Source of the DNA: an uncultured Clostridia bacterium
GTDB taxonomy: Bacteria > Bacillota > Clostridia > Oscillospirales > CAG-272
Assembly: GCA_944384585.1 (NCBI GenBank)
Contig: CALWTY010000017.1
Span: 1-45,460, forward strand
Direction: 5' to 3'
Length of the DNA: 45,460 bases
Below are positions 17,434 through 25,826 of the stretch, one piece after another. The notes under the pieces were generated by a model. The model worked only from the letters and a program-made list of their open reading frames with translations, was not told where the DNA came from and did not search any database. Position 1 is the first letter of the stretch; the number at the start of each line of letters is the position of its first letter. The position numbers and the translations under genes were made by a program.

Positions 17434-19092
17434 TCAGAGCGTTACCTTGAAATCGGTAAACGCCGCATATCCGTTTTCCTTGAAATCGTTCCAGGTACAG
17501 ACCCCGACGCGGCAGCCGCGCCAGGCAAACATCGTGATTCTGAAATCGTGCTCTGTAAAGGTCAGTCCGTCCCTGCCGTAGTAGCCGACGCGCCCTCTTC
17601 CGTGATCGTTCTCGAAGCGGAGGACGAGGGAATCTCCCTCAAACTCCGCAAGATCCTCTATCATGTAATCGTGATGGCAGCGACCGCAGTCGGTGTCCTT
17701 GCGGGCGCGGATATGCCGTACATACAGCCGTCCGTCCTCGCGATAAAGTCCGATCATCTCGGAAATATCCTGGAACACCACAAGCCCCGCGAACTGACCG
17801 TCCGCCATGCCCTCGGCGGACAGGGTCACCTCATACGCGCTTGTCTCCCCCATCAGACGCTGGGTGAGGGTATTGCAGGCATTGTAGAAGCCGCCCTTCC
17901 CGACCGGTCTTGCCGCGAAGAGCCGCAGCGCCTGCCCGGTCAGCGACCAGAGATCGTTCCGGGGCGCATGGTTCCATTCCCACTGCAGTCCCAGCCGATC
18001 CCCCCGGAAATCGTCGGAGGACGCAAAGCGGCAGGGGGCGCCGGAAACCGGCGGCATCGGATGCTCCCAGGTCATCTCCCCGATTCCGTCTCCGTCGATA
18101 TCGACTCCGATGATCGGCCAGCCGTCCTTCCACTCCACGGGCAGCAGCATAAGCGGCCGACCGATATATGTCAGCGGGGAGTCGAAGTTCATGCCGTGGC
18201 AGAGGAACCACCAGTTCCCCTCGGTATCCTCGACAAGGCCGCCCTGACTCGGTTCAAGGTCATATTCGGGATGGTGAGAATGCAGGAGCTTGCGGATCTC
18301 AAAGGGTCCGTAGGGGGAACGGGAGCGTGCTGCGAACTGCGCGCCGCGCCCCACCTCGTCGGAGGGATGCTCGCGGAAGAGCATATAGTACCAGCCGTTG
18401 ATCTTGTAGAGCTTGGTCGCCTCGCTGACCTGTCCGTTGTGGATCACCGTGCCCATATCGAGAAAGCGCCGTCCGTCGGGAGACATTTCAAAGAGATAAA
18501 TATGATAATCGGTGGTCTCTCCCGCCCAATAGGGCTCCGATGCCGAGAAATATGCCTTCCCGTCATCGTCCCACAGGGGGCAGCAGTCGATCAGCATATC
18601 GCCGATCCAGTTGCCGGTCTCGCTCGGGAAGCGGATGCGCCGCACCTCCCAGCGATCGGAAAAGATATCGTCGGTCTCGCAAACGATCAGCCCCATATCC
18701 GGGCCGCCGACATGGACATAATACCGTCCGTTGTGATAGCGGAGGGAGGGCGCCCATACGCCGTTTCCGTAGCCGTCCATCGCGGTATGGGAAAACTTGC
18801 CGCAAAGCTTCGACAGATCCTTCAGCGCGTGTCCGATGATCTCCCAGTTGACAAGGTCGACGGAATGCAGGATGGTCAGCCCGGGGCAAAGGTGGAAGGT
18901 CGAGGTAACCATGAAGTAATCCCTGCCGACGCGGATCACGTCGGGATCGGACATATCGGCAAAGAGAACGAAATTGGTATAACGTCCCTGCCGCTGCCCG
19001 CCGGAAAACCGCTCCGGCACGTCATAGTCGCGGGGGATCTGTTCAAGATGCTTCTGAAGAGGGGTCTTCTGCCCGTGTCTTCCTTCTCTCAT
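17434..19092 (-). CDS. Glycoside hydrolase family 43 enzyme (beta-xylosidase/alpha-L-arabinofuranosidase type)
   Basis: A 552-residue cytosolic enzyme without signal peptide, probably cleaving xylo- or arabino-oligosaccharides. The five-blade propeller shows the three GH43 carboxylates: base Asp in ADMSDPDVIRVG (about residue 49), the modulating Asp in MLIDCCPLWDDDGKAYF, and acid Glu in VSEATKLYKINGWYYMLF. The C-terminal part (FRGDRLGLQWEWNHAPRNDLWSL to the end) is the beta-sandwich lectin-like domain of two-domain GH43 enzymes. I chose ATG 19092 (AAAGGA 8 bases upstream); the frame stays open further upstream without a ribosome site. It follows the clan GH-D gene by 13 bases, so it is the last gene of that operon. 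Substrate is inferred from family only. Confidence 0.92.
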   Translation of the reverse strand: MREGRHGQKTPLQKHLEQIPRDYDVPERFSGGQRQGRYTNFVLFADMSDPDVIRVGRDYFMVTSTFHLCPGLTILHSVDLVNWEIIGHALKDLSKLCGKFSHTAMDGYGNGVWAPSLRYHNGRYYVHVGGPDMGLIVCETDDIFSDRWEVRRIRFPSETGNWIGDMLIDCCPLWDDDGKAYFSASEPYWAGETTDYHIYLFEMSPDGRRFLDMGTVIHNGQVSEATKLYKINGWYYMLFREHPSDEVGRGAQFAARSRSPYGPFEIRKLLHSHHPEYDLEPSQGGLVEDTEGNWWFLCHGMNFDSPLTYIGRPLMLLPVEWKDGWPIIGVDIDGDGIGEMTWEHPMPPVSGAPCRFASSDDFRGDRLGLQWEWNHAPRNDLWSLTGQALRLFAARPVGKGGFYNACNTLTQRLMGETSAYEVTLSAEGMADGQFAGLVVFQDISEMIGLYREDGRLYVRHIRARKDTDCGRCHHDYMIEDLAEFEGDSLVLRFENDHGRGRVGYYGRDGLTFTEHDFRITMFAWRGCRVGVCTWNDFKENGYAAFTDFKVTL

Positions 19093-19105
19093 AAGGGGAT
19101 TCCTT

Positions 19106-21598
19106 TCAAGCCTCAGCTTTGGATTTGGATTTTTTGACAACGATGAGGATCACCGCAACGAGGACGGCCGCGATCACGACCGCGCCGATGACAACGGGAA
19201 CGATCGGGAAGGAACCTGCGGCTCCCCCGTCGGAATCGATCTCCTCAAAGATATCGACGCGCTCCTTGGCGTCCGCCTTGATCTTGAACATCACGCCGTC
19301 GGTCTCACCGAGGTTGACGGAAAGCGTGGTGCCATCCATTTCGACGGTCTCGCCGGTCAGAAGATTGATCGCCTCAAGCCCTTCGGTCTGCTCCAGATAA
19401 TCGGCAAGCTCCGCCCGGAAGGTCTGCCCCGATTTCTCATAATTCAGGAAGGCAACATAGGTATATCCGTCGTTTTGCAGATAGAAGACGTTGGCGCTCT
19501 TGTTCTGCGTCGGGGTCACCAATGGCTTGAAGCATTCCCCGATCTTGGCGACGGCAATCAGCTCCTCGTTTGCATAGAGGGATTTGAAGCGATCCTGTGC
19601 GTCGCCGGTCTGATCCCGCAGATCGTCGCAGGCGATGACGTGCGTGCCGGCGATCACGGTGCGGATCATCTGTGCCCTGGCCTCCGCCGCGGTGGAGGTC
19701 CCCTTATCCCAGAGCTTGGTGCAGTCGGGATCGGTGCGGTACAGAAGATTTTCCCAGAAGCCGAAGGTGACGGAATTCAGGGTGTATTCGGTGCTGTCGA
19801 TATGCGCGTAGGTATCGCAGCTGATGCGGCGGCTGTCGCAGTAATTGTGCGGGAAGATCGGAGAGATCGAGAGATTGATGTGCATTCTTCCGTCGATCAG
19901 CTCGACAATCTTCTGCATTCCATAGTTGTACGCCTGCACGCCGGTGGTGATATCGGAGCGGTAATAGCTCCCTTCCACCGCGCCGGCATTGACGAAGTCC
20001 ACCTTGATATAGGTCAGACCGCATTTCATAAAGGAATTGAGGCGGTTGGCAACGCTCTGAAGCGTGCCGGGATGGGTGGGATCGAGCGCATAGCCGCCGT
20101 CGATCTCGCCGTAGATCTCGCCGTCCTCGTTGCGGAGGAGGCAGTCCCAGGTCGTGTACTCGCAGCCCTCGATCTTCTCGTTCTTGAGATTCTCAAGGGG
20201 GGTATCCGCCCAGCGGAAGAAGGGCGTGCAGTAGCCGCCGACCTCCTGCCCGTTGTTGCGGCAGTACTCGACGAATTCCGTCAGATTCTCCTCGACGGTG
20301 AGCTCCCATCCTCCGCCGCCGTCGAAGTTGAGGTAGATGGTATCCTTCTCGGAGGTCTCCCAATAGCCCTGGAGATTCTTATAAATATAATCGGAGATCT
20401 CCTTCATGTTATCGAAGGTAATGGCGGGATCAAGACCGCCGGCATTGTAGCCGAAGATCGTGCCGCCCTCGGAATCATAGGGAACCTTGGAGGGGGTCAC
20501 AATGGTGTTCGCCTCCGCAAAATCCTCCATTCCCACGCGCCAGTCACCGTAGACACCGATCAGGATGGTGGGAGAGGTGACGGTTTCGCCGTAGAGATAT
20601 CCATGCTCCCAGCGATCTCGGCTGGAGGCGCGGGATGCGCCGCCGTATACCGTCAGATAGCGGACGGTGTTGTCCTTTCCGTAATACTCGATTCCGGTTT
20701 TCCAATTGTCGTGGATGACGGAGCCGAGGATCAGGGCCTCCTCCGTCTTCGTGTTCATCAGCGCCGTCACCTCATGCGAGAAGCTGCCGCCGTTGATCTT
20801 GTTCAGCTCAAACTCGTCCCATGCATCGTTGTCCCACGGCACCTCAAGGAAGGCATCGTCTGAGGAGGCGGTGACCGAGATGCTGCCCTCCGCAGAAACG
20901 GTCAGCGGGGACATCCGGTTGGAGCAGATGGTCGTGCTGTAGTTCGCCGCCACGTCGGTCAGAATGTACTGCCGATCCTCATAGACCGAGAAGGTCTGGA
21001 TCATATTCTGAAGCCCCGACCCGGTGGAACGCACCGTCAGACGCACGCCCTTCCCGAAATCGTCGTCAAGATCGGTCAGCCCGATCTCGCGGTTCTCGTA
21101 CTGATAGCTGCGAAGCACCTTCCCGGTGTCGTCGATTCGGACGTCGGCAAAGGCATCGCAGATATAGACCTTTCCGTTTCCGAGGACGGAATAGAAGCCC
21201 TCCGCCTTATCGTAGACCAGCGCGACCCCTTTGCCCTTGAGATAGACGCAGGGATAGGAGACGGCACCCTTCAGTTCCGCTCCGTCGGGGACGGTCACAC
21301 GGATCTTATTGCTTCCCTTTTTCAGCGATACCACCGCGATGGCAAACGCGGGGGTCTCCTCCTTGCCGCCGAGGGCGAAGGCCTTGTGGCTTCCGCCGTT
21401 TGCCGACACGGTAAAGGCAGCCTTTTCGGGAGAGGAAACGGTCATCCGGATCGCAAAGTCCCCTGCCTCCTCCGCATTGACCGTGAATTCCGCCTCCGCG
21501 CCGTTGACCGTCAGCTCCGCCTCCGTCCGCTTGGACGCGGTCACGGTCTCAAGCGCCTCGTAGGGCAGGATCTCAACACGGTCGAGAGCGGGCGCGGA
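19106..21598 (-). pseudogene. Clan GH-D glycosidase (alpha-galactosidase-like), catalytic part after an in-frame TGA
   Basis: The open frame continues directly from the upstream fragment (21599-22051) after one TGA. Together they form a 981-residue frame. This part has a beta-sandwich domain, then a GH27/GH36-like barrel: TIYLNFDGGGGWELT, the nucleophile Asp in LTYIKVDFVNAG, the acid/base Asp in SRRISCDTYAHID, and VIACDDLRDQ. A C-terminal domain is followed by a membrane anchor (FPIVPVVIGAVVIAAVLVAVILIVVKKSKSK). A GTG at 21544 could restart translation, but there is no ribosome site and the product would lack the export signal. Expected role: surface-bound removal of alpha-galactose or beta-L-arabinopyranose side chains. 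Confidence 0.8.
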
Positions 21599-22051
21599 TC
21601 AGGCCGTCGTGAACCGAAGATTGTTCTTACCCGCCGCCATATAGATAACCGTTTCCGCCACGTCGGGACGGTCGGCATCCTTCTCGCTGCGCATCATGTT
21701 CAGCTCATAGCTGTAGCCGCCCACCTTGATATCGAAGTAGTCCGCCATATCGGTGCTGGTGTAGTAGATACGGAGCAGATAGTACCCCGACTCCTTGACG
21801 GAGACACCGGTGAAAGTCATGCTCCCGGAGGAGGTGATCTGCACCGCCTTGCCGCCCGACCAGCCGTGTTCGGTCGACGCAGTCACCGTCGCGTTGTTCT
21901 TCTTGACGTCGCTGTCCTCCGCTTCCATGCTGTACACGGCGTTATCCGACGGCGCGGCCTTTGCCGCATAGACCTCGGAAAAGACCGACAACGTCGACGC
22001 CGCGCACAGCAGCGCGAGGAGTACGCCCGTCATTTTCTTCATCAATTTCAT
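21599..22051 (-). pseudogene. N-terminal fragment of the clan GH-D glycosidase: signal peptide and carbohydrate-binding module
   Basis: A 150-residue fragment. The signal peptide MKLMKKMTGVLLALLCAASTLSVFSEVYA is followed by a CBM35/CBM6-like beta-sandwich (YSMEAEDSDVKKNNATV, GYYLLRIYYTSTDMADYFDIKVGG, GKNNLRFTTA). It stops at TGA (21601-21599). The next codons in the same frame, SAPALDRVEILPYE, are the normal end of such a module (the LDxVEI motif), so the stop interrupts one gene. GGA to TGA or CGA to TGA would be a single change. AAAGGA lies 9 bases before the ATG. It starts 27 bases after the broken AraC gene. Confidence 0.82.
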
Positions 22052-22078
22052 AAATCGTGTTCCTTTCTGAAATAAGGG

Positions 22079-22932
22079 TTAATGATTCTTCTTGTCATTT
22101 CTCCGATACTGTCCCGGTGAAACGCCGAATTCCTGCTTGAAGGCACTGATAAAGTATTCCTCGCTGTTGAAGCCGGTCGAAAAGGCGATATCGCGTATTC
22201 TGTCATTGCTCGACAAAAGGCGGATTCTCGCCTGCTCAAGGCGGTATTTCCTCAGATAGCTATATGGGAGTTGTTGGTCTGGGCGTTGAAAACGCGCAGG
22301 AGATTCGATTCACTGATATAAAGGCTTTTGGCAATGTCCGACACCTTGATGGGGGAGGTATAGTTTTTGGCTATGAAGTCGATTGTTCGCATTGCTAGGT
22401 CATTTGTCTGATGAGTCTGCCTCTCCTTGGTAAAGCCCTTGATCAGAGAAAGGATATGCCGGTTGATGTTTTCGGACAGGTCGACCTCAGAAGAAGACGC
22501 CTTCATCTGCGCCAACGTCAGCAGGCTGTCTACAAAGATCGCAAGATCAATGGCATCCTGACCCGTATGAATAAGAGAGTTGTCCTCCTTCAGTTTATTA
22601 TAGATATTCCGACAGTTGTTGCCGTCAAAATGAAACCATGAGAATTCCGTCGGTTCCGGCGTGAAATAATGATGATGGGCGTAACAGTCGATGATCACCG
22701 AGTGGCAAGGCAGGATCTCAGCGGTAGTGTCGGGGCATTCCAGAACAAGCTTACCCGATTTGACGCAGATGAGCTGATAGCTGTTGAAATCTACGCGGTC
22801 AACGTCATAATCCGATGTGGTAAAATAATGTCCGCAGCTGATTCTGTAGGTCAGATAGGCTTGTGCCAGCTCGGAATTCAGGTACTGATAAAAATCGGAT
22901 TTAGGCAATATTCCCGGTCCGTAGCATTTCAA
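22079..22932 (-). pseudogene. AraC-family regulator broken by a one-base frameshift
   Basis: The N-terminal sensor (VDFNSYQLICVKSGKLVLE, PCHSVIIDCYAHHHYF, FSWFHFDGNN) and first helix-turn-helix (SPIKVSDIAKSLYISESNLLRVFNAQTNN) read in one frame, which stops at 22252. The second helix-turn-helix (SYLRKYRLEQARIRLLSSNDRIRDIAFSTGFNSEEYFISAFKQEFGVSPGQYRR) reads in another frame to 22079. Adding one C to the CCC run near 22260-22262 restores the family signature NNSPYSYLRKYRLEQARI. I chose TTG 22932 (AAGGCGG upstream) because it lies downstream of the promoter and matches the length of the other AraC protein here. Codon use is more AT-rich than in the neighbours. It heads the glycosidase operon. Confidence 0.82.
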
Positions 22933-23025
22933 TTTGGAGGTTCCGCCTTGACGGTAATCATTCTTTCGTAAATTCTCTCTTTCTTCTGAATCAACAGAGC
23001 AAATTTCCAAAGAATTTCTGACTCC

Positions 23026-23055
23026 ATTATAAGCGCCGATTTGGTTTTTCTGCAA
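23026..23055 (-). promoter_or_regulatory. Sigma-A promoter of the AraC/glycosidase operon
   Basis: On the minus strand: -35 TTGCAG (23055-23050), 18-base spacer, -10 TATAAT (23031-23026). It gives a leader of roughly 90 bases before the TTG start at 22932. Confidence 0.7.
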
Positions 23056-23574
23056 TAGATTTGTCGATTCATGACGGTATTTCTAAGATTTTCGCCTGAA
23101 AAGATTAACAAATTCCACCTTGATTCGTGACATTGATTCGGAAAAATTTTCCTTATTTTTATAAAAACAGGTGTGGAATTCTTGTTTTTTCCAAAAACGA
23201 AGGCAGTAACTCCCGCGAACAGTGCCATTATACTAGATTCTTTTTTTCGTCACAGTTGCTTCATTTTTCGGCTTTTTCCGCTCGATTGTGCGAAAATCCT
23301 TAACTTTGTGAAGGAATTTCAAAACCATGACAAGAAAATATGTGCTATGATTAAGTACGGTAACAACCCGAAATTGTCATCTCTGCCCAACAGACATATC
23401 GTCGCGTCCGATGATGGAAATTCAGAGTCGGAATAATCCTCTCCCGAATCCTGTTTTTTATAGGTAATTTTCTGAGCGGTCGGCGGCGTGCGGGGCCCGA
23501 TTCCGCCGTTTCCCATCGGATCGTGCAGGAAGCCGGGGATGCCGAATTTTTCCGAATAAAGAAAGGATTTCTCT
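23056..23574. other. AT-rich intergenic region without a recognisable gene
   Basis: About 520 bases between the divergent AraC and GH2 genes. I see no conserved coding signal. A possible extended -10 (TGTGCTATGAT, ending 23351) could serve the plus-strand GH2 gene, but it lacks a good -35. A minus-strand TATAAT (about 23229-23234) also lacks one. The last 110 bases turn GC-rich before the ribosome site of the GH2 fragment. Confidence 0.4.
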
Positions 23575-23950
23575 ATGCTTCCAAACGAACCGTTTGATCC
23601 CGCATCGCGAAGGTCTGCTCTTCTGCGGAGCTCCGCGCTGCTGACGCTGGTGCTGTCCGCCGCAGTCCTGACAGGCTGCCGGGGCAAGGGTCCGGACTCG
23701 ACGGGGCAGACCCTGCCGCCGATTGACGTGCCGCAAAAACAGACCTTGTCCGACAATTGGTACCTGGTCAGAGCCTCCGACGCCGAGGCAGACGCAAAGC
23801 AGGCCTCGGAGGAAGACTTCCGCATGAACGACTTCTGGTTCCGTGCCGTCGTGCCCGGAACAGTACTCACCTCCTATTACGAGGCGGGGATCATCGACGA
23901 TCCCTATTACAGTGACAATCTGAAAAATCTCGATCAGAAATATTATGATA
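23575..23950 (+). pseudogene. N-terminal fragment of a GH2-type lipoprotein glycosidase
   Basis: AAAGGA lies 7 bases before the ATG. The product begins with a lipoprotein signal (LLRSSALLTLVLSAAVLTGC, lipobox LTGC). It continues with the start of the sugar-binding domain of GH2 mannosidase/exo-glucosaminidase-like enzymes: NDFWFRAVVPGTVLTSYYEAGIIDDPYYSDNLKNLDQKYYDTRW. After about 125 residues the family similarity ends abruptly at about 23945-23955, where the tail of a serine recombinase begins in another frame. The hybrid frame runs on to a stop at 24051. At least 80% of a normal GH2 enzyme is missing and is not found downstream. Confidence 0.75.
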
Positions 23951-24487
23951 CGCGTTGGAGTTTTGGACGAAATCGTGCTGGCAGAGCTGAACCGAGCGAT
24001 CCGCTACGCGAGAACGAACAAGGAGCAGTTCATCCAGGCGGCAGTACATAAAAGCACCGCACAAGCCCGAAAGGAGTTGGCGGCGCTTCAAGGTGAGTAC
24101 AATACGCTGATGAATCGAAAAAATGTGCTCAGCACACTGTTCAAACGTCTCTACGAGGACAATGTCATCGGTCGCATCAACGACGAGCAGTTCCGAATCC
24201 TTTCCTCCGATTACAATGAGGAACAGGCTGACATCAAGGACAAGCTTCCCGTACTTGAACGGCAGATGGAAGCGCTGAGAGATCAGACAAACGGAGCAGA
24301 ACAATTTGTCACCATCGCAAAGAAGTACACGCACATCACCGAACTGACACCGGAGATACTCAATACAATGATCGAAAAAATCATCATTGGGGAACGAGAA
24401 AGCAAGCACGCAAAGAAAGCAGTCAAGCAAAAGATCCGAATCCTCTTCAAAGGCTTCGGAGAACTCGACGATCTTATGTGCGTATAA
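23945..24487 (+). pseudogene. C-terminal fragment of a large serine recombinase (DUF4368 type)
   Basis: About 180 residues matching the C-terminal region of Tn4451/Tn5397-like large serine recombinases: a leucine-rich coiled coil (LDEIVLAELNRAIRYARTNKEQF, ARKELAALQGEYNTLMNRKNVLSTLFKRLYEDNVIGRINDEQFRILSSDYNEEQ) and the DUF4368 tail (ELTPEILNTMIEKIIIGERESKHAKKAVKQKIRILFKGFGELD). The catalytic serine domain and most of the protein are absent, and there is no own start site. Such recombinases move integrative elements, so this is the scar of one. No matching element end or cargo remains to the left. The fragment is more AT-rich than flanking genes. Confidence 0.82.
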
Positions 24488-24500
24488 CGGCAAAGACCCC

Positions 24501-24542
24501 AAAAAAAGCAATAGGAGATATGGATTTCTCCATATCTCCTAT
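24501..24542 (-). terminator. Perfect 14-pair hairpin with T7 on the minus strand
   Basis: ATAGGAGATATGGA (24511-24524), loop TTTC, and its exact complement (24529-24542). On the minus strand it is followed by TGC and seven Ts, so it can terminate the S1-protein transcript arriving from 24686. It may have come with the mobile element, since it directly follows the recombinase fragment. Confidence 0.7.
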
Positions 24543-24580
24543 GTCCCGAACAACTACTTATGGGATAACATCCCTATTCG

Positions 24581-24606
24581 TAGCCACCCGACGGAGGGCT
24601 TTTTTC
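24581..24606 (+). terminator. Weak plus-strand terminator-like sequence
   Basis: AGCC and GGCT form a short stem with one bulge around CCCGACGGA, followed by TTTTTT. It could end the transcript coming from the GH2/recombinase remnant. Confidence 0.3.
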
Positions 24607-24685
24607 TATTCCCGGCGGAAAGACAGGATCGCCCGGCGGCAATTGCGACTTTCCCGTCCGGGAGGGCGCTCGGGATTGCGCCCGC

Positions 24686-25660
24686 TCACTCGGAGGACGC
24701 TGCGGTCGGAATGCAGCCGACGCGGTCGGTGAAGACCGTCTCGATGACCCGATCGCAGCTTATCGGAGAATACCGCCAGCGATCAAGGTGGGCGACCGAG
24801 GGATCATAGCCCGAAACCCTCCGCTCCGGCTCTCGCTCCCCGCGATAGGAATCGATCAGCACCAGCTTGAGCTTCATGCGCTCGGGAATGATGTTCTTGA
24901 TGTAGACGGCAGCCGTCTGCCCCACCGTGATATCGTCGCGGTATTCCGCCAGCCCCGCCAGATTCGGAGTCAGCTCGACAAAGATCCCGTAGGGCTCAAT
25001 GCTCCGGACGATCCCCGCGACCGTCTGTCCCACCTCGAAAAGCGAGGCATTCTGCTCCCATGTGCCGAGCAGCTCCTTGTGGGTCACAAAGATCCGCCTC
25101 GCTTGCTTATCGACGCTCCTGATGACAACGCGGATGCGGTCTCCGATATCGAATCGGTCGGAGGGATGGGAAATCCGCGAGACCGAGATGCAGTCGATTG
25201 ACAGCAGGGAGACCACGCCGCAGCCGATATCGACAAACGCACCGAAATTCTCAAGATGAGTGACCTTGGCGTCGACGATATCACCGGGGATCAGCCGCGA
25301 GAGATAACGCTCGCTGCACTCCTTCTGCGCCGCTCTGCGGGAGAGCCTCGCCGCAAGCCTGCCGTTTTCCGTGAAAAAGCCGACGATCTTGAAGCAGACC
25401 GCCTTCCCCACCCGCGTGATGACCGCAATATCCCTTACCGTCTCGCCGGGCGTATCCTGCACCTCCTCCCGCTCGATATAACCCCGCATACAGCCAAGCT
25501 CCACGGTAAGTCTGAAGTCGGCGTCGCAGCGCACCGCCATCCCCTCCAGAATGACCCCCTCCTCCGCGGCCTGCCGCAAGGTCTGCTCCGACGACAGATA
25601 GGCCTTGTTGGCGGGCAGCGAGATCAGTCCCCCCTCCGGTTGGTAAGCACCTGACATCAT
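24686..25660 (-). CDS. S1 RNA-binding domain protein (ribosomal protein S1-like)
   Basis: A 324-residue cytosolic RNA-binding protein. Seen: a degenerate first S1-like segment (VELGCMRGYIEREEVQD), a clear S1 domain (IPGDIVDAKVTHLENFGAFVDIGCGVVSLLSIDCIS...RFDIGDRIRVVIRSVDKQARRIFVTHKELLGTWEQN), a third domain (FEVGQTVAGIVRSIEPYGIFVELTPNLAGLAE...VGQTAAVYIKNIIPERMKLKLVLID) and a non-S1 tail. Short S1-like proteins of this form occur in Clostridia in place of the six-domain RpsA. They bind mRNA or stabilise translation. GGAGG lies 7 bases before the first of two ATGs. It is a single-gene unit. Confidence 0.85.
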   Translation of the reverse strand: MMSGAYQPEGGLISLPANKAYLSSEQTLRQAAEEGVILEGMAVRCDADFRLTVELGCMRGYIEREEVQDTPGETVRDIAVITRVGKAVCFKIVGFFTENGRLAARLSRRAAQKECSERYLSRLIPGDIVDAKVTHLENFGAFVDIGCGVVSLLSIDCISVSRISHPSDRFDIGDRIRVVIRSVDKQARRIFVTHKELLGTWEQNASLFEVGQTVAGIVRSIEPYGIFVELTPNLAGLAEYRDDITVGQTAAVYIKNIIPERMKLKLVLIDSYRGEREPERRVSGYDPSVAHLDRWRYSPISCDRVIETVFTDRVGCIPTAASSE

Positions 25661-25790
25661 ATTGAAACCTCCGATCCTGCAATTTCAGTCTGTCCTTTTT
25701 ACCCTTACCATTGTATTATGGGGGTAAAGAGATTATGCAGGTTCGGCGCGCGGTTTTAGCAAGGAGGGAGTGCCCTTCCGGGCGCACCGA

Positions 25791-25820
25791 AAAACCGCCC
25801 TCCTGCCGGAGGGCGGTTTT
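25791..25820 (-). terminator. Terminator after pfp
   Basis: A perfect 13-pair stem: AAAACCGCCCTCC (25791-25803), loop TGCC, complement (25808-25820). On the minus strand the stem ends in TTTT, giving a five-T run (TTTTTCGG). It lies a few bases after the pfp stop. Confidence 0.88.
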
Positions 25821-25826
25821 CTTCAG

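Noticed and set aside
17323..19137. Plus-strand open frame of 604 codons opposite GH43
   Set aside because: Antisense shadow; GH43 on the minus strand has all catalytic residues.
23891..24511. Minus-strand open frame of 206 codons opposite the recombinase fragment
   Set aside because: The plus strand matches the DUF4368 recombinase tail well, while the minus frame is rich in Cys and Phe with no known motif.
24501..24545. The perfect palindrome as an attachment site or CRISPR-like repeat
   Set aside because: It occurs once in the window and is followed by T7 on the minus strand, so a terminator is the simpler reading.
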